The notes under the pieces were generated by a model, which worked only from the letters and a program-made list of their open reading frames with translations, was not told where the DNA came from and searched no databases. Positions 56,765-64,000 of a stretch of DNA of 64,000 nucleotides are shown piece by piece (the first letter of the stretch is position 1; every line of letters starts with the position of its first letter). The position numbers and the translations under genes were made by a program. The DNA comes from Dryocola boscaweniae. Its GTDB lineage: Bacteria > Pseudomonadota > Gammaproteobacteria > Enterobacterales > Enterobacteriaceae. The stretch covers positions 124,001 through 188,000 of the forward strand of contig NZ_JALHAP010000075.1 of the NCBI RefSeq assembly GCF_025215095.1, in the 5' to 3' direction.

Positions 56765-56809
56765 ATTGGTCCGGTTTATTACGGGTATCCATCGTATTTC
56801 CTGACCAAT
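56765..56809. promoter_or_regulatory. Inverted repeat ATTGGTCNGG ... CCNGACCAAT, candidate GntR operator
   Basis: ATTGGTCCGG (56765-56774) and CCTGACCAAT (56800-56809) match in 9 of 10 positions as an inverted repeat with a 25-bp centre. It lies between the divergent EIIBC (56620) and ManD-type (56926) genes, next to a GntR/UTRA regulator gene that is its obvious partner. The rest of the 305-bp gap (56621-56925) contains the CRP-like site and AT-rich sequence only. Confidence 0.5.
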
Positions 56810-56925
56810 AAAAATTATTAAAAAAAGCGGTTTACCTGCGCCTTTAAATAGGGCGATAGTAAATAAAGAAATCCTTTTTATGATGAACAGCCGGCCTTCA
56901 TTCTTACGGCTTGTGGAGTTATCTC

Positions 56926-58125
56926 GTGCTACCGACTCTTATTGAAAATATCGAATGCTTTATCACTAAGCCCGATCGCCATAACCTCGTCACCGTTCGC
57001 GTGACTACCAATAAAGGCGTTACCGGGCTTGGCTGCGCCACGTTCCAGCAGCGTCCGCTGGCGGTGAAAACCATGGTCGATGAATACCTCAAACCGCTGC
57101 TTACCGGGCGGGATGCCAATAATATTGAAGACCTGTGGCAAATGATGACCGTCAACGCCTACTGGCGCAACGGCCCGGTGATAAACAACGCTATCGCCGG
57201 CGTGGATATGGCGCTGTGGGATATCAAAGGCCAGTTGGCGGATATGCCGCTGTATCAGCTATTTGGCGGCAAGTCGAAAGACGCGATCGCGGTATACAGC
57301 CACGCGGCAAGCGAAACGCTGGAAGGGCTATATCTGGAAGTCGATAAGCTGCTGGAACAGGGCTATCGCTATATTCGTTGCCAGCTCGGCTTTTACGGCG
57401 GCACGCCGCAAAGCCTGCACGCCACTAAAAACCCAACGCCCGGCGCGTATTACGATCAGGATGAATACATGGCCAATACCGTCGCCATGTTTAAGGCCCT
57501 GCGTGAGAAATACGGCAATCGGTTCCACATTTTGCACGATGTGCATGAGCGTCTCTTTCCGCAGCAGGCCATACAACTGGCAAAGCAGCTTGAACCCTGG
57601 CAGCCCTGGTTTCTGGAAGATATTCTCCCGCCGCAGCAAAGCGCATGGCTTGAGCAGGTTCGCGCTCACTCCTCGGTTCCGCTCGCTATGGGCGAGCTGT
57701 TTAACAACCCTGCCGAATGGCACGATCTGATTGTGAATCGCCGTATCGATTTCATTCGCTGCCACGTCTCGCAGATAGGCGGGATTACACCCGCGCTGAA
57801 GCTGGCGATTCTGTGCCAGGCCTTTGGCGTGCGCCTGGCATGGCACGGGCCGCCGGATATGACGCCCGTCGGCGTGGCGGTGAATACCCATCTGAATATT
57901 CATCTGCACAACGCGGCGATTCAGGAATTTATTCCGAACAGGCCGAACACCGAAGCGGTATTTCCTGGCGCTCCGGCGGCAGAACAGGGTTATATGTACC
58001 CGTCAGAAAAAGCGGGCATCGGCGTAGGTTTCGATCAGCAGAAAGCCGAAAGCTTCCCGGTGGAATACCGCCCCCATGAATGGACGCAAAGTCGTTTACC
58101 CAGCGGCGCGATTCACACGCCCTGA
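56926..58125 (+). CDS. Mannonate dehydratase-family (ManD/RspA-type) enolase-superfamily enzyme
   Basis: The protein has 399 residues from GTG at 56926, chosen because GGAG lies 7 nt upstream; a TTG five codons earlier is possible. It has the MLE/MR N-terminal capping domain and a TIM barrel. The three metal ligands Asp205 (LHDVHERL), Glu231 (FLEDILP) and Glu257 (MGELFNN) have the same 26/26 spacing as characterised ManD enzymes, with the His two residues after the first Asp. The family dehydrates D-mannonate or D-gluconate, often poorly, and many members have unknown substrates. It is divergent from an EIIBC gene and overlaps the gntR 3' end by 13 nt. Confidence 0.85.
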   Translation: MLPTLIENIECFITKPDRHNLVTVRVTTNKGVTGLGCATFQQRPLAVKTMVDEYLKPLLTGRDANNIEDLWQMMTVNAYWRNGPVINNAIAGVDMALWDIKGQLADMPLYQLFGGKSKDAIAVYSHAASETLEGLYLEVDKLLEQGYRYIRCQLGFYGGTPQSLHATKNPTPGAYYDQDEYMANTVAMFKALREKYGNRFHILHDVHERLFPQQAIQLAKQLEPWQPWFLEDILPPQQSAWLEQVRAHSSVPLAMGELFNNPAEWHDLIVNRRIDFIRCHVSQIGGITPALKLAILCQAFGVRLAWHGPPDMTPVGVAVNTHLNIHLHNAAIQEFIPNRPNTEAVFPGAPAAEQGYMYPSEKAGIGVGFDQQKAESFPVEYRPHEWTQSRLPSGAIHTP

Positions 58126-58835
58126 TTGCCTTTGCGAAACGCCAGGTTATCGTGGTTAAAGGGGATAACGTAGGTACATGAATAATTGATATCAACGATT
58201 TCGCTTATCTCATACACCCGCCCGCCTTCAAGAATGCCCCGGTTGATAATGTGCATCGCCGGGCTTCCTTTTTTACATTCCAGCAGCGCCGCCTGCTCTT
58301 TATTGATGCTGACGGCCTGATAGCTGGTCAGCAGATGTGAAATGCGATAGCCCTTGCCCAGCACGTACTGCTGAATGGATTTCTCGATGACGAGCTGGTT
58401 GAGGTCGGGAAAATCCTTGACCGGCATTCTTGAAATCTCAATCTGCACCTTTTGATTATCCACATAGCGCAGGCGGCAAAACTGCCAGATAAACTCATCT
58501 TCGCCGAGACCAAATACCTGCTGTTCTTCGCGATCGGGCAATTTTTTATGCAGATTAACCATGCGAAAAGCAATCTGATCGAAGCGCTTTTCGGTGATGG
58601 AGTTGTACACCAGCGGATTATTGCGCGCCTGCGGTTTAATCCAGATGCCCGAGCCCTGCACAATGTCAACCACGCCAATGCTCACCAGCTTTTCCAGCGC
58701 CTGGCGGATAGTAAATCGGGAGACGCCATATTCTTCGGCAAGCTGCCGTTCCGGAGGAAGCTTGCGCAATGCCGATCCGCTGCGCTGGTAGATTTTGCTG
58801 AGCAAATCCTGAGTGACGAACTCTTTTTTCTTCAT
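58113..58835 (-). CDS. GntR/HutC-family regulator with UTRA domain
   Basis: The 240-residue protein has an N-terminal winged HTH (about 8-68, [25 protein letters not shown]) and a C-terminal UTRA effector domain (about 90-235), the type that binds phosphorylated sugars or sugar acids. It is convergent with the ManD-type gene with a 13-nt overlap. The likely targets are the EIIBC and ManD-type genes through the inverted repeat at 56765-56809, with a PTS product as effector. Confidence 0.88.
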   Translation of the reverse strand: MKKKEFVTQDLLSKIYQRSGSALRKLPPERQLAEEYGVSRFTIRQALEKLVSIGVVDIVQGSGIWIKPQARNNPLVYNSITEKRFDQIAFRMVNLHKKLPDREEQQVFGLGEDEFIWQFCRLRYVDNQKVQIEISRMPVKDFPDLNQLVIEKSIQQYVLGKGYRISHLLTSYQAVSINKEQAALLECKKGSPAMHIINRGILEGGRVYEISEIVDINYSCTYVIPFNHDNLAFRKGNQGV

Positions 58836-58968
58836 GCCGCATCCAAATTTTTTTGCCGGGCTTTTCGTTTGCGTTGAAACATATCATCCACCGGAGGCCT
58901 GAGCTAGAATTGGCTTAAGCACCGAAAATGATTAAAAAAACGAAGGCTTCCTGGGCGAGTTAAAAACG

Positions 58969-60528
58969 ATGGCGAACAGAAAAGTAGTGGGCCTGGTCAA
59001 CGGCGTGCTGATAGTCGCGGTGTTAATCCCGATCCTGCTGAGTATTTACCTCGCGCACCGCAAGGCTGAACAGGCTTTTCATGATGAGCTTTCGCAGTTT
59101 GCCTCACGGGCAATCATACGTTCCGATCGGGTGATAGAACATGCCACCCGCGCCATCGATGAAATAAATCAGTTAAGCGACGGTTCTTGCTCCTATGCTC
59201 ATCGGCAGGCAATGCGGCGTGTCGGTCTGAATCATCGTTACGTGCAGGAAATATTATTCCAGCGTGACGGACATATTCTTTGCTCCTCGCTTGAAGAATT
59301 CAGCCGTGGGGTAAACATAGGCCGCCCTGACCGCACAGGTAAAGAAGGCTACAGCGCCTGGTACTCGTTTACCACGGAGCTGGGTTTTAAACGCTCAATG
59401 ATCTATATCGGTAAAGCGTCCCACATTGCGGCTATCGATCCTTTATCCTTTATTGATGTGATCCCGGTAAGCGGCCACCCTATTAATATCGCCATGATCG
59501 GTCTGAATAGCGGATTAACGATTGCTACAAACAGCCCGCAGAATGGTGATGCCTGGAAAGATCCCTTAGCAAACGGGGTGAATGAATTTCAGTATCAGGA
59601 TTCCGCATACGTCATTCGTCGGGAAAACAATTTAGGGCTTGCGATGATTGCCTGGGCGCCGCTGGCGCCGCTCAATAAAGTCTGGTATCAGCAATTGCTT
59701 ATCTGGCTGCCTATTGGCATCGGCGCCAGCCTCGCCGCCGGGTTTTATATCACGCGTTTATTACGGCGTTTACAGTCGCCCCGCTCGCGCCTTGCTGACG
59801 CCATTAAAAACGATGACTTTACCGTTATGTACCAGCCAATCGTGGATTTACAAAGCGGCAAAAGCGTCGGCGCGGAAATCCTGCTGCGCTGGGCGCAGCC
59901 GGACGGCACCTACTTAAGTCCGGATATTTTTGTGCCGCTGGCCGAAGAAACCGGGCTTATCACGCCAATTACCGAACAGGTGATCGGCAAGCTTTTTACC
60001 GAACTTGGCGACTGGCTGCACAAGCATCCTGACCAACATATTTCCATTAATCTGGCCCCTCGCGACGTGCGCAACCTTCATATTCTCAACGTTATTCGCC
60101 CCTGGCTGGTGCGCTATTTCATCAAGCCCGAACAGATAGCCTTTGAAATTACCGAGCGGGGATTCGCCGATCCGAAAATCACCGCGCCGGTTATCGAACG
60201 GTTTCGCAAGGCGGGGCATCCTGTTTATATCGATGATTTCGGCACCGGCTATTCCAGCCTCAGCTATCTGCACAATCTGCACGTTGACGTGTTGAAAATC
60301 GACAAATCCTTTGTCGAAGCGCTGGAGTACAAAAAAGTCACGCCATACATTATTAAAATGGCGAAAACGCTGAATATCGCGATGGTGGCGGAAGGCGTTG
60401 AGACGGCAGGCCAGGCTGCATGGCTACGCAAGCATGGCGTGCAGTACGGGCAAGGCTGGCTTTACAGCAAGGCGCTGCCGAAACAGGAACTTATCGAATG
60501 GATTGCCCGTAACAATGCGCAGCGCTAA
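58969..60528 (+). CDS. CSS-motif/EAL c-di-GMP phosphodiesterase, PdeB (YlaB)-like
   Basis: The 519-residue protein has two membrane helices (about 8-28 and 242-262) enclosing a periplasmic CSS-motif domain (LCSSLEEF, near residue 107), then a cytoplasmic EAL domain (about 275-515). The EAL triad is EIL (Glu303), which keeps the metal ligand. The NLAPRD, EITERGF and DDFGTGYSS (Asp422) blocks are present, so it should be active. It resembles E. coli PdeB, which lies between maa and ylaC in K-12; here it is 15 kb away. It probably lowers c-di-GMP in response to periplasmic redox state. Confidence 0.88.
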   Translation: MANRKVVGLVNGVLIVAVLIPILLSIYLAHRKAEQAFHDELSQFASRAIIRSDRVIEHATRAIDEINQLSDGSCSYAHRQAMRRVGLNHRYVQEILFQRDGHILCSSLEEFSRGVNIGRPDRTGKEGYSAWYSFTTELGFKRSMIYIGKASHIAAIDPLSFIDVIPVSGHPINIAMIGLNSGLTIATNSPQNGDAWKDPLANGVNEFQYQDSAYVIRRENNLGLAMIAWAPLAPLNKVWYQQLLIWLPIGIGASLAAGFYITRLLRRLQSPRSRLADAIKNDDFTVMYQPIVDLQSGKSVGAEILLRWAQPDGTYLSPDIFVPLAEETGLITPITEQVIGKLFTELGDWLHKHPDQHISINLAPRDVRNLHILNVIRPWLVRYFIKPEQIAFEITERGFADPKITAPVIERFRKAGHPVYIDDFGTGYSSLSYLHNLHVDVLKIDKSFVEALEYKKVTPYIIKMAKTLNIAMVAEGVETAGQAAWLRKHGVQYGQGWLYSKALPKQELIEWIARNNAQR

Positions 60529-61002
60529 TTACTTACGTAATAACTTCTGCAGCCGCTGCTGCTGCCGGCGCTCCAGCCAGCCGTGCAAAACAAACAGCTT
60601 AATGCCGCGCACCGCCAGCAGGGCCCCCCAAATCGCCGTCGGCCAGATAAACCAGTATTGCTCATGGGCGGTAAAGAGATTTATTGCCGCCAGCCCGGCG
60701 CAAATAACGGCCCAGGTCATTACGGCGCGATAAAAACCGTACTCCTTATCCAGGCGTTTTTTCGCCTGTTCAATCTTCTGGTTTAACGCCTCGTCCTGAG
60801 TAGCTTCTGGCGCCATTTCCGCATTCAAATCGGCGACGTTTAAATCGAACGCCGCCGCAATTGCGCTCAGGGTTTCAAGGCTTGCCTGGCCGCCGTTTTC
60901 AATACGCTGAACGGTACGCACGCTTAAAGACGAAAGCTCGGCCAGTTGCTCCTGGGACCAGGCTCTTGATAAGCGCAGCGCTTTAATAGTTGAGTGTTTC
61001 AT
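60529..61002 (-). CDS. XRE-type HTH protein with C-terminal 2TM domain
   Basis: The 157-residue protein has an N-terminal XRE HTH (about 5-60, WSQEQLAELSSLSVRTVQRIENG), a short coiled linker, and two membrane helices (about 93-112 and 118-136) followed by a basic tail. It would be a membrane-tethered transcription factor. Its stop directly abuts the stop of the EAL gene. I know proteins of this form only as conserved uncharacterised regulators. Autoregulation is plausible. Confidence 0.78.
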   Translation of the reverse strand: MKHSTIKALRLSRAWSQEQLAELSSLSVRTVQRIENGGQASLETLSAIAAAFDLNVADLNAEMAPEATQDEALNQKIEQAKKRLDKEYGFYRAVMTWAVICAGLAAINLFTAHEQYWFIWPTAIWGALLAVRGIKLFVLHGWLERRQQQRLQKLLRK

Positions 61003-61177
61003 AGCTGGTTTCTCCGCATTTATAAACCGGCCTTCACTTTGCGCCGGGCGTATTTAGCGCGCCACGACAGCAACACGACACCGACCTGACAGCAGCACGA
61101 CAGCGGTTGTCAGGCTACGCTAATCCGTTTTTTCATCTACGCTCAACAACACAGTAAGTCGTTAAACGGAGGAAACC

Positions 61178-61726
61178 ATGACCAAAAAGTACGCCTTTCC
61201 TGTTGAGCAGATTCGCCGCTATCTGGAACCGGGGCCGGTTGTTTTGCTCTCCTCTCTTCATCGCAAAGAGAGCAATATTATGACCCTCGGCTGGCATACC
61301 ATCCTGGAATTCTCGCCCTCGCTTGTCGGCTGCATGATTTCAGCGGGCAACCATAGCTTCAGTATGATCCGTGAAAGCGGCGAATGCGTGATTAATCTGC
61401 CCACCCGTGAACTGGCGGATACGGTTGCCAGAATAGGCAACTGCTCAGGAAACGAAACGGATAAATTCGCCGAGTTTTCGCTGACGCCGGTAAAATCCAA
61501 AAAGGTTGCCGCCCCCGCTATCGACGAATGCTATGCCCATTTTGAATGCCGTCTGCATGATGATGTGCTGGTGGAAAGCTACAACTTCTTTATCTTTGAA
61601 GTTGTCTACGCCCGCGTGCAACACGAACCGCTTTGGCCTGAAACGCTACATTATACCGGCGACGGTCTGTTCCGGACCGACGGCGAGTTTATCGACCGTC
61701 ACCCGTTATTCACTAAAGTTTCTTAG
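61178..61726 (+). CDS. Flavin reductase-like FMN-binding protein
   Basis: This 182-residue protein has the split-barrel FMN-binding fold of the flavin reductase family: GPVVLLSS near residue 20, MTLGWHT, the SAGNHSFSMI loop and GECVINLP. Members reduce free flavin with NAD(P)H or bind FMN for partner oxygenases. It is preceded by GGAGG and ends 5 bp from the convergent norR stop. The specific partner is unknown. Confidence 0.82.
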   Translation: MTKKYAFPVEQIRRYLEPGPVVLLSSLHRKESNIMTLGWHTILEFSPSLVGCMISAGNHSFSMIRESGECVINLPTRELADTVARIGNCSGNETDKFAEFSLTPVKSKKVAAPAIDECYAHFECRLHDDVLVESYNFFIFEVVYARVQHEPLWPETLHYTGDGLFRTDGEFIDRHPLFTKVS

Positions 61727-61730
61727 GCGC

Positions 61731-63245
61731 TTATTTCACACCCAGCCGCTTTGCCAGCCGGTGCAGGTTTGCTACGTCGAGCTGTAATTGCCGCGCTGTG
61801 GCGGCCCAGTTCCCTTCATTGGCATCAAGCGCCTGAACAATGACCTGGCGCTGAAAATCGTCGGTTGCCGCGCGTAAATTATCCACCGGCGGAAGTTTTT
61901 TAGCGGTCACGGGCTCGCTCTTTTGCTCTGTGTTCGCTAACTGGAAATGCTGCGGCTGGAGCAACAGTTCGCCTTGCGGATGCCCGGCGCGCGCCAGAAC
62001 GATAGCGCGATAGATAGCGTGTTCGAGTTCACGAATATTTCCCGGCCAGTCATAGCGGCGCAGCAGTTCGCGCGCGCCATCGCTCAGCACCACCTGTTTC
62101 AGCCCCATTTTTACGCGGCTTTGTTCGCAGAAAAAACCGGCTAACAGCGTGATGTCATCCCCCCGTTCCCGAAGCGGCGGAACGTGCAGCGGGAAAACGC
62201 TTAAGCGGTGAAAAAGGTCGGAACGAAAATGCCCGGCCAGCACCTGCTGTTTCAGATCCCGGTTCGTCGCCGCCAGCACCCGCACGTTGACGCGCTGGCT
62301 GCTGTCATCCCCTACTCGCTGGATATCCCCGTACTGCAAAACGCGCAGCAGTTTGGCCTGAAGCGTCAGCGGCAGCTCACCGATTTCATCCAGAAACAGC
62401 GTGCCGTTATCCGCCATCTCAAACTTCCCGGTTCGGTGGTGAATCGCGCCGGTAAATGCACCTTTGACGTGACCAAATAGCTCGCTTTCCGCCACGCTTT
62501 CCGGCAAAGCCGCGCAGTTAAGATAAACAAGCGGGTTTGCCGCACGTGCCGATCCTGCGTGAATCGCCCTCGCCACCAGTTCTTTGCCTACGCCGGTTTC
62601 GCCGGTGATCAGCACGTTCAGATCCGATCCCGCGACGATTTCGATCTCTTTTTTAAGCTGCTCAATGCCCGTGGACAGCCCCACCATTTCAGCGCTACCC
62701 GTTTTCGCCGTGACCGGCACCGTCGACGCCGCTGGCGTTTGGTTTTCCAGTTGTTCCATCAGCAAAGCGTTATTTAGCGCGCCGGCTGCCAGCACGCTGA
62801 TAAGCCGGAGCTCCTCATCACTGAAATGGTCGAACTGCGCCGGGTCCATGCCGTCAACGGTCAACGCGCCAATCAGGTTCTGGTCGGCAAACAGCGGCAA
62901 GCCAAGACAAGCATGCACTTTCAAATCGCTGTGATGGGGAATCAGCCCGTCGTACGGATCGGGAAGCTCGCTTTCAGCCGGGAAGCGCACCACGTCGCCC
63001 GCACGCGCAATGGCCTCCAGGCGCGGGTGGGCATCCAGCGCAAACCGCCGTCCGAGCACATCTTCCGCCAGCCCGTCAATGGCCAGCGGGCGGAACTGGC
63101 GCGCTTCGTAGCGCAGCAATGCCGTGGCATCGCCGCCCAAAAGCTGGCGCAGCGTGCGGATCAGGCGGGCAAAGCGGTCCTGATGAGTGATGCCGCTTTG
63201 CAGGTCGATGGCGATATTGGCAAGGGAGGTAATAGACAGGCTCAT
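61731..63245 (-). CDS. norR: Nitric oxide-responsive sigma-54 activator NorR
   Basis: NorR senses NO at a non-haem iron in its GAF domain and activates norVW. The 504-residue protein has an N-terminal GAF domain (about 15-170), an AAA+ domain with Walker A GETGVGKE and the sigma-54 contact loop GAFTGA, and a C-terminal Fis-type HTH. The start MSLSIT at 63245 gives the E. coli length; a start seven codons upstream is less likely. It is divergent from norV, with three NorR sites between. Confidence 0.95.
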   Translation of the reverse strand: MSLSITSLANIAIDLQSGITHQDRFARLIRTLRQLLGGDATALLRYEARQFRPLAIDGLAEDVLGRRFALDAHPRLEAIARAGDVVRFPAESELPDPYDGLIPHHSDLKVHACLGLPLFADQNLIGALTVDGMDPAQFDHFSDEELRLISVLAAGALNNALLMEQLENQTPAASTVPVTAKTGSAEMVGLSTGIEQLKKEIEIVAGSDLNVLITGETGVGKELVARAIHAGSARAANPLVYLNCAALPESVAESELFGHVKGAFTGAIHHRTGKFEMADNGTLFLDEIGELPLTLQAKLLRVLQYGDIQRVGDDSSQRVNVRVLAATNRDLKQQVLAGHFRSDLFHRLSVFPLHVPPLRERGDDITLLAGFFCEQSRVKMGLKQVVLSDGARELLRRYDWPGNIRELEHAIYRAIVLARAGHPQGELLLQPQHFQLANTEQKSEPVTAKKLPPVDNLRAATDDFQRQVIVQALDANEGNWAATARQLQLDVANLHRLAKRLGVK

Positions 63246-63288
63246 AAATAGCTCCTTTGTAGGCATGGGTTAAGCCTACGCGCCGCTG

Positions 63289-63343
63289 GTCAAAATGACA
63301 ATCAGAATGTCATAAAGACATTACCGACGCTTGTCATTATGAC
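63289..63343. promoter_or_regulatory. Three NorR enhancer sites
   Basis: GTCAAAATGAC (63289-63299), GTCATAAAGAC (63309-63319) and GTCATTATGAC (63333-63343) each fit the GT-N7-AC NorR consensus. Three such sites are needed for activation in E. coli. Confidence 0.92.
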
Positions 63344-63379
63344 TATCGAGATATCCAGAAAATTAAATAAATCAATACT

Positions 63380-63414
63380 TATCAATGAATTAAAAAGTTG
63401 GCACGGCAACTGCA
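63380..63414 (+). promoter_or_regulatory. IHF site and sigma-54 promoter of norV
   Basis: TATCAATGAATTA (63380-63392) is a perfect IHF match (WATCAANNNNTTR). TGGCACGGCAACTGCA (63399-63414) has GG and GC separated by 10 bp, the sigma-54 -24/-12 pair. Together with the NorR sites this is a complete enhancer-IHF-promoter set 53 bp upstream of norV. Confidence 0.9.
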
Positions 63415-63466
63415 ATATGACCAGCATCTGCATCATTTATTTCATTGATTATTGAGGTACTGACGA

Positions 63467-64000
63467 ATGGCTATTCAGGTTAAAAACAACATTAAGTGGG
63501 TTGGACAACGTGACTGGGAAGTGCGCGATTTTCACGGGACTGAATACAAAACGCTGCGCGGCAGCAGCTATAACAGCTATCTCATTTGTGAAGAGAAAAA
63601 CGTTCTCATCGATACGGTCGATCATAAGTTCAGCCGTGAATTCGTGCAGAACCTGCGCGCCGAAATCGATCTTGCGGATATCGATTACATCATCATTAAC
63701 CACGCGGAAGAAGATCACGCAGGCGCGCTCACCGAGCTGATGTCCTGCATTCCGGACACGCCGATTTACTGCACCGCGAACGCCATTGACTCAATAACCG
63801 GTCACCACCACCATCCGGAATGGAACTTCAACGTGGTGAAAACCGGCGACAGCCTGGATATCGGTAACGGCAAGCAGTTAATCTTCGTTGAAACCCCGAT
63901 GCTGCACTGGCCGGACAGCATGATGACCTACATGACCGGCGACGCGGTGCTGTTCAGCAACGACGCCTTCGGCCAGCACTACTGCGACGAACACCTGTTT
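63467..64000 (+). CDS. norV: Anaerobic nitric oxide reductase flavorubredoxin, N-terminal part
   Basis: The first 178 codons of norV run off the right edge of the window. They cover the metallo-beta-lactamase-like di-iron domain, with ligands His79, Glu81 and Asp83 in HAEEDHAG, a further His in MLHWPD and the Asp of [11 protein letters not shown], as in E. coli NorV. The flavodoxin and rubredoxin domains would follow outside the window. NorV reduces NO to N2O anaerobically with NorW as electron donor. It is controlled by the NorR/sigma-54 elements just upstream. Confidence 0.96.
   Translation, partial: MAIQVKNNIKWVGQRDWEVRDFHGTEYKTLRGSSYNSYLICEEKNVLIDTVDHKFSREFVQNLRAEIDLADIDYIIINHAEEDHAGALTELMSCIPDTPIYCTANAIDSITGHHHHPEWNFNVVKTGDSLDIGNGKQLIFVETPMLHWPDSMMTYMTGDAVLFSNDAFGQHYCDEHLF

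Overview
The window is chromosomal DNA from a member of the Enterobacteriaceae. Protein sequences and gene order follow the Escherichia coli 10-12 min region closely: ybbP-ybbA/tesA-ybbO-cnoX, qmcA-ybbJ, cueR...copA, ybaP-chiX-ybaK, ushA, fsr, ybaL, gsk, hemH, adk, htpG, recR...ybaB-dnaX, apt, ybaN, priC, rsmS, acrR/acrAB, tomB-hha, maa, ylaC. The coding density, the many REP-type palindromes, one ERIC element and the sucrose (csc) genes point to an enteric genus other than E. coli or Salmonella. The genus cannot be fixed from this sequence alone. No rRNA, tRNA, CRISPR array, transposase or integrase was seen.

Layout. 1-1426: the 5' end of a PLP-dependent threonine dehydratase-like gene, an unrecognised gene, and a probable gene remnant. 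1427-8497: ABC transporter YbbAP, thioesterase TesA, YbbO, the chaperedoxin CnoX, and the membrane pair QmcA/YbbJ. 8537-16002: copper homeostasis (cueR, copA with a CueR-type promoter and a conserved -1 frameshift site). Its two genes are split by an AT-rich island that holds an autotransporter adhesin and a divergent ToxR-like regulator plus FidL-like gene, an arrangement like misL-marT-fidL of Salmonella SPI-3. 16227-28801: housekeeping genes and the chiX sRNA.

28909-31714: a pirin, an isochorismatase-family hydrolase and a LysR regulator sit inside what is normally the dnaX-ybaB-recR operon, with an ERIC element at the junction. 31719-44641: ybaB, dnaX (with the tau/gamma frameshift signal), apt, priC, the acrRAB efflux locus, tomB-hha, maa, ylaC and the Zur-type alternative ribosomal proteins L31B/L36B.

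44765-64000 departs from the K-12 order: a chemoreceptor with a sigma-28-like promoter; a 2OG-Fe(II) oxygenase plus MetQNI-like ABC transporter cluster preceded by a poly-cysteine upstream ORF; the csc sucrose genes with two CscR-type operators; a PTS EIIBC, ManD-type dehydratase and GntR locus with a long inverted repeat; a PdeB-like c-di-GMP phosphodiesterase; an XRE-2TM protein; a flavin reductase-like protein; and norR/norV with three NorR sites, an IHF site and a sigma-54 promoter.

The most interesting signals are the poly-Cys leader with sulfur-poor encoded proteins (46981-50364), the MarT/FidL/autotransporter island with its 13-bp inverted repeat (9034-13321), the broken dnaX-ybaB-recR operon, and the uncharacterised EIIBC-ManD-GntR locus.
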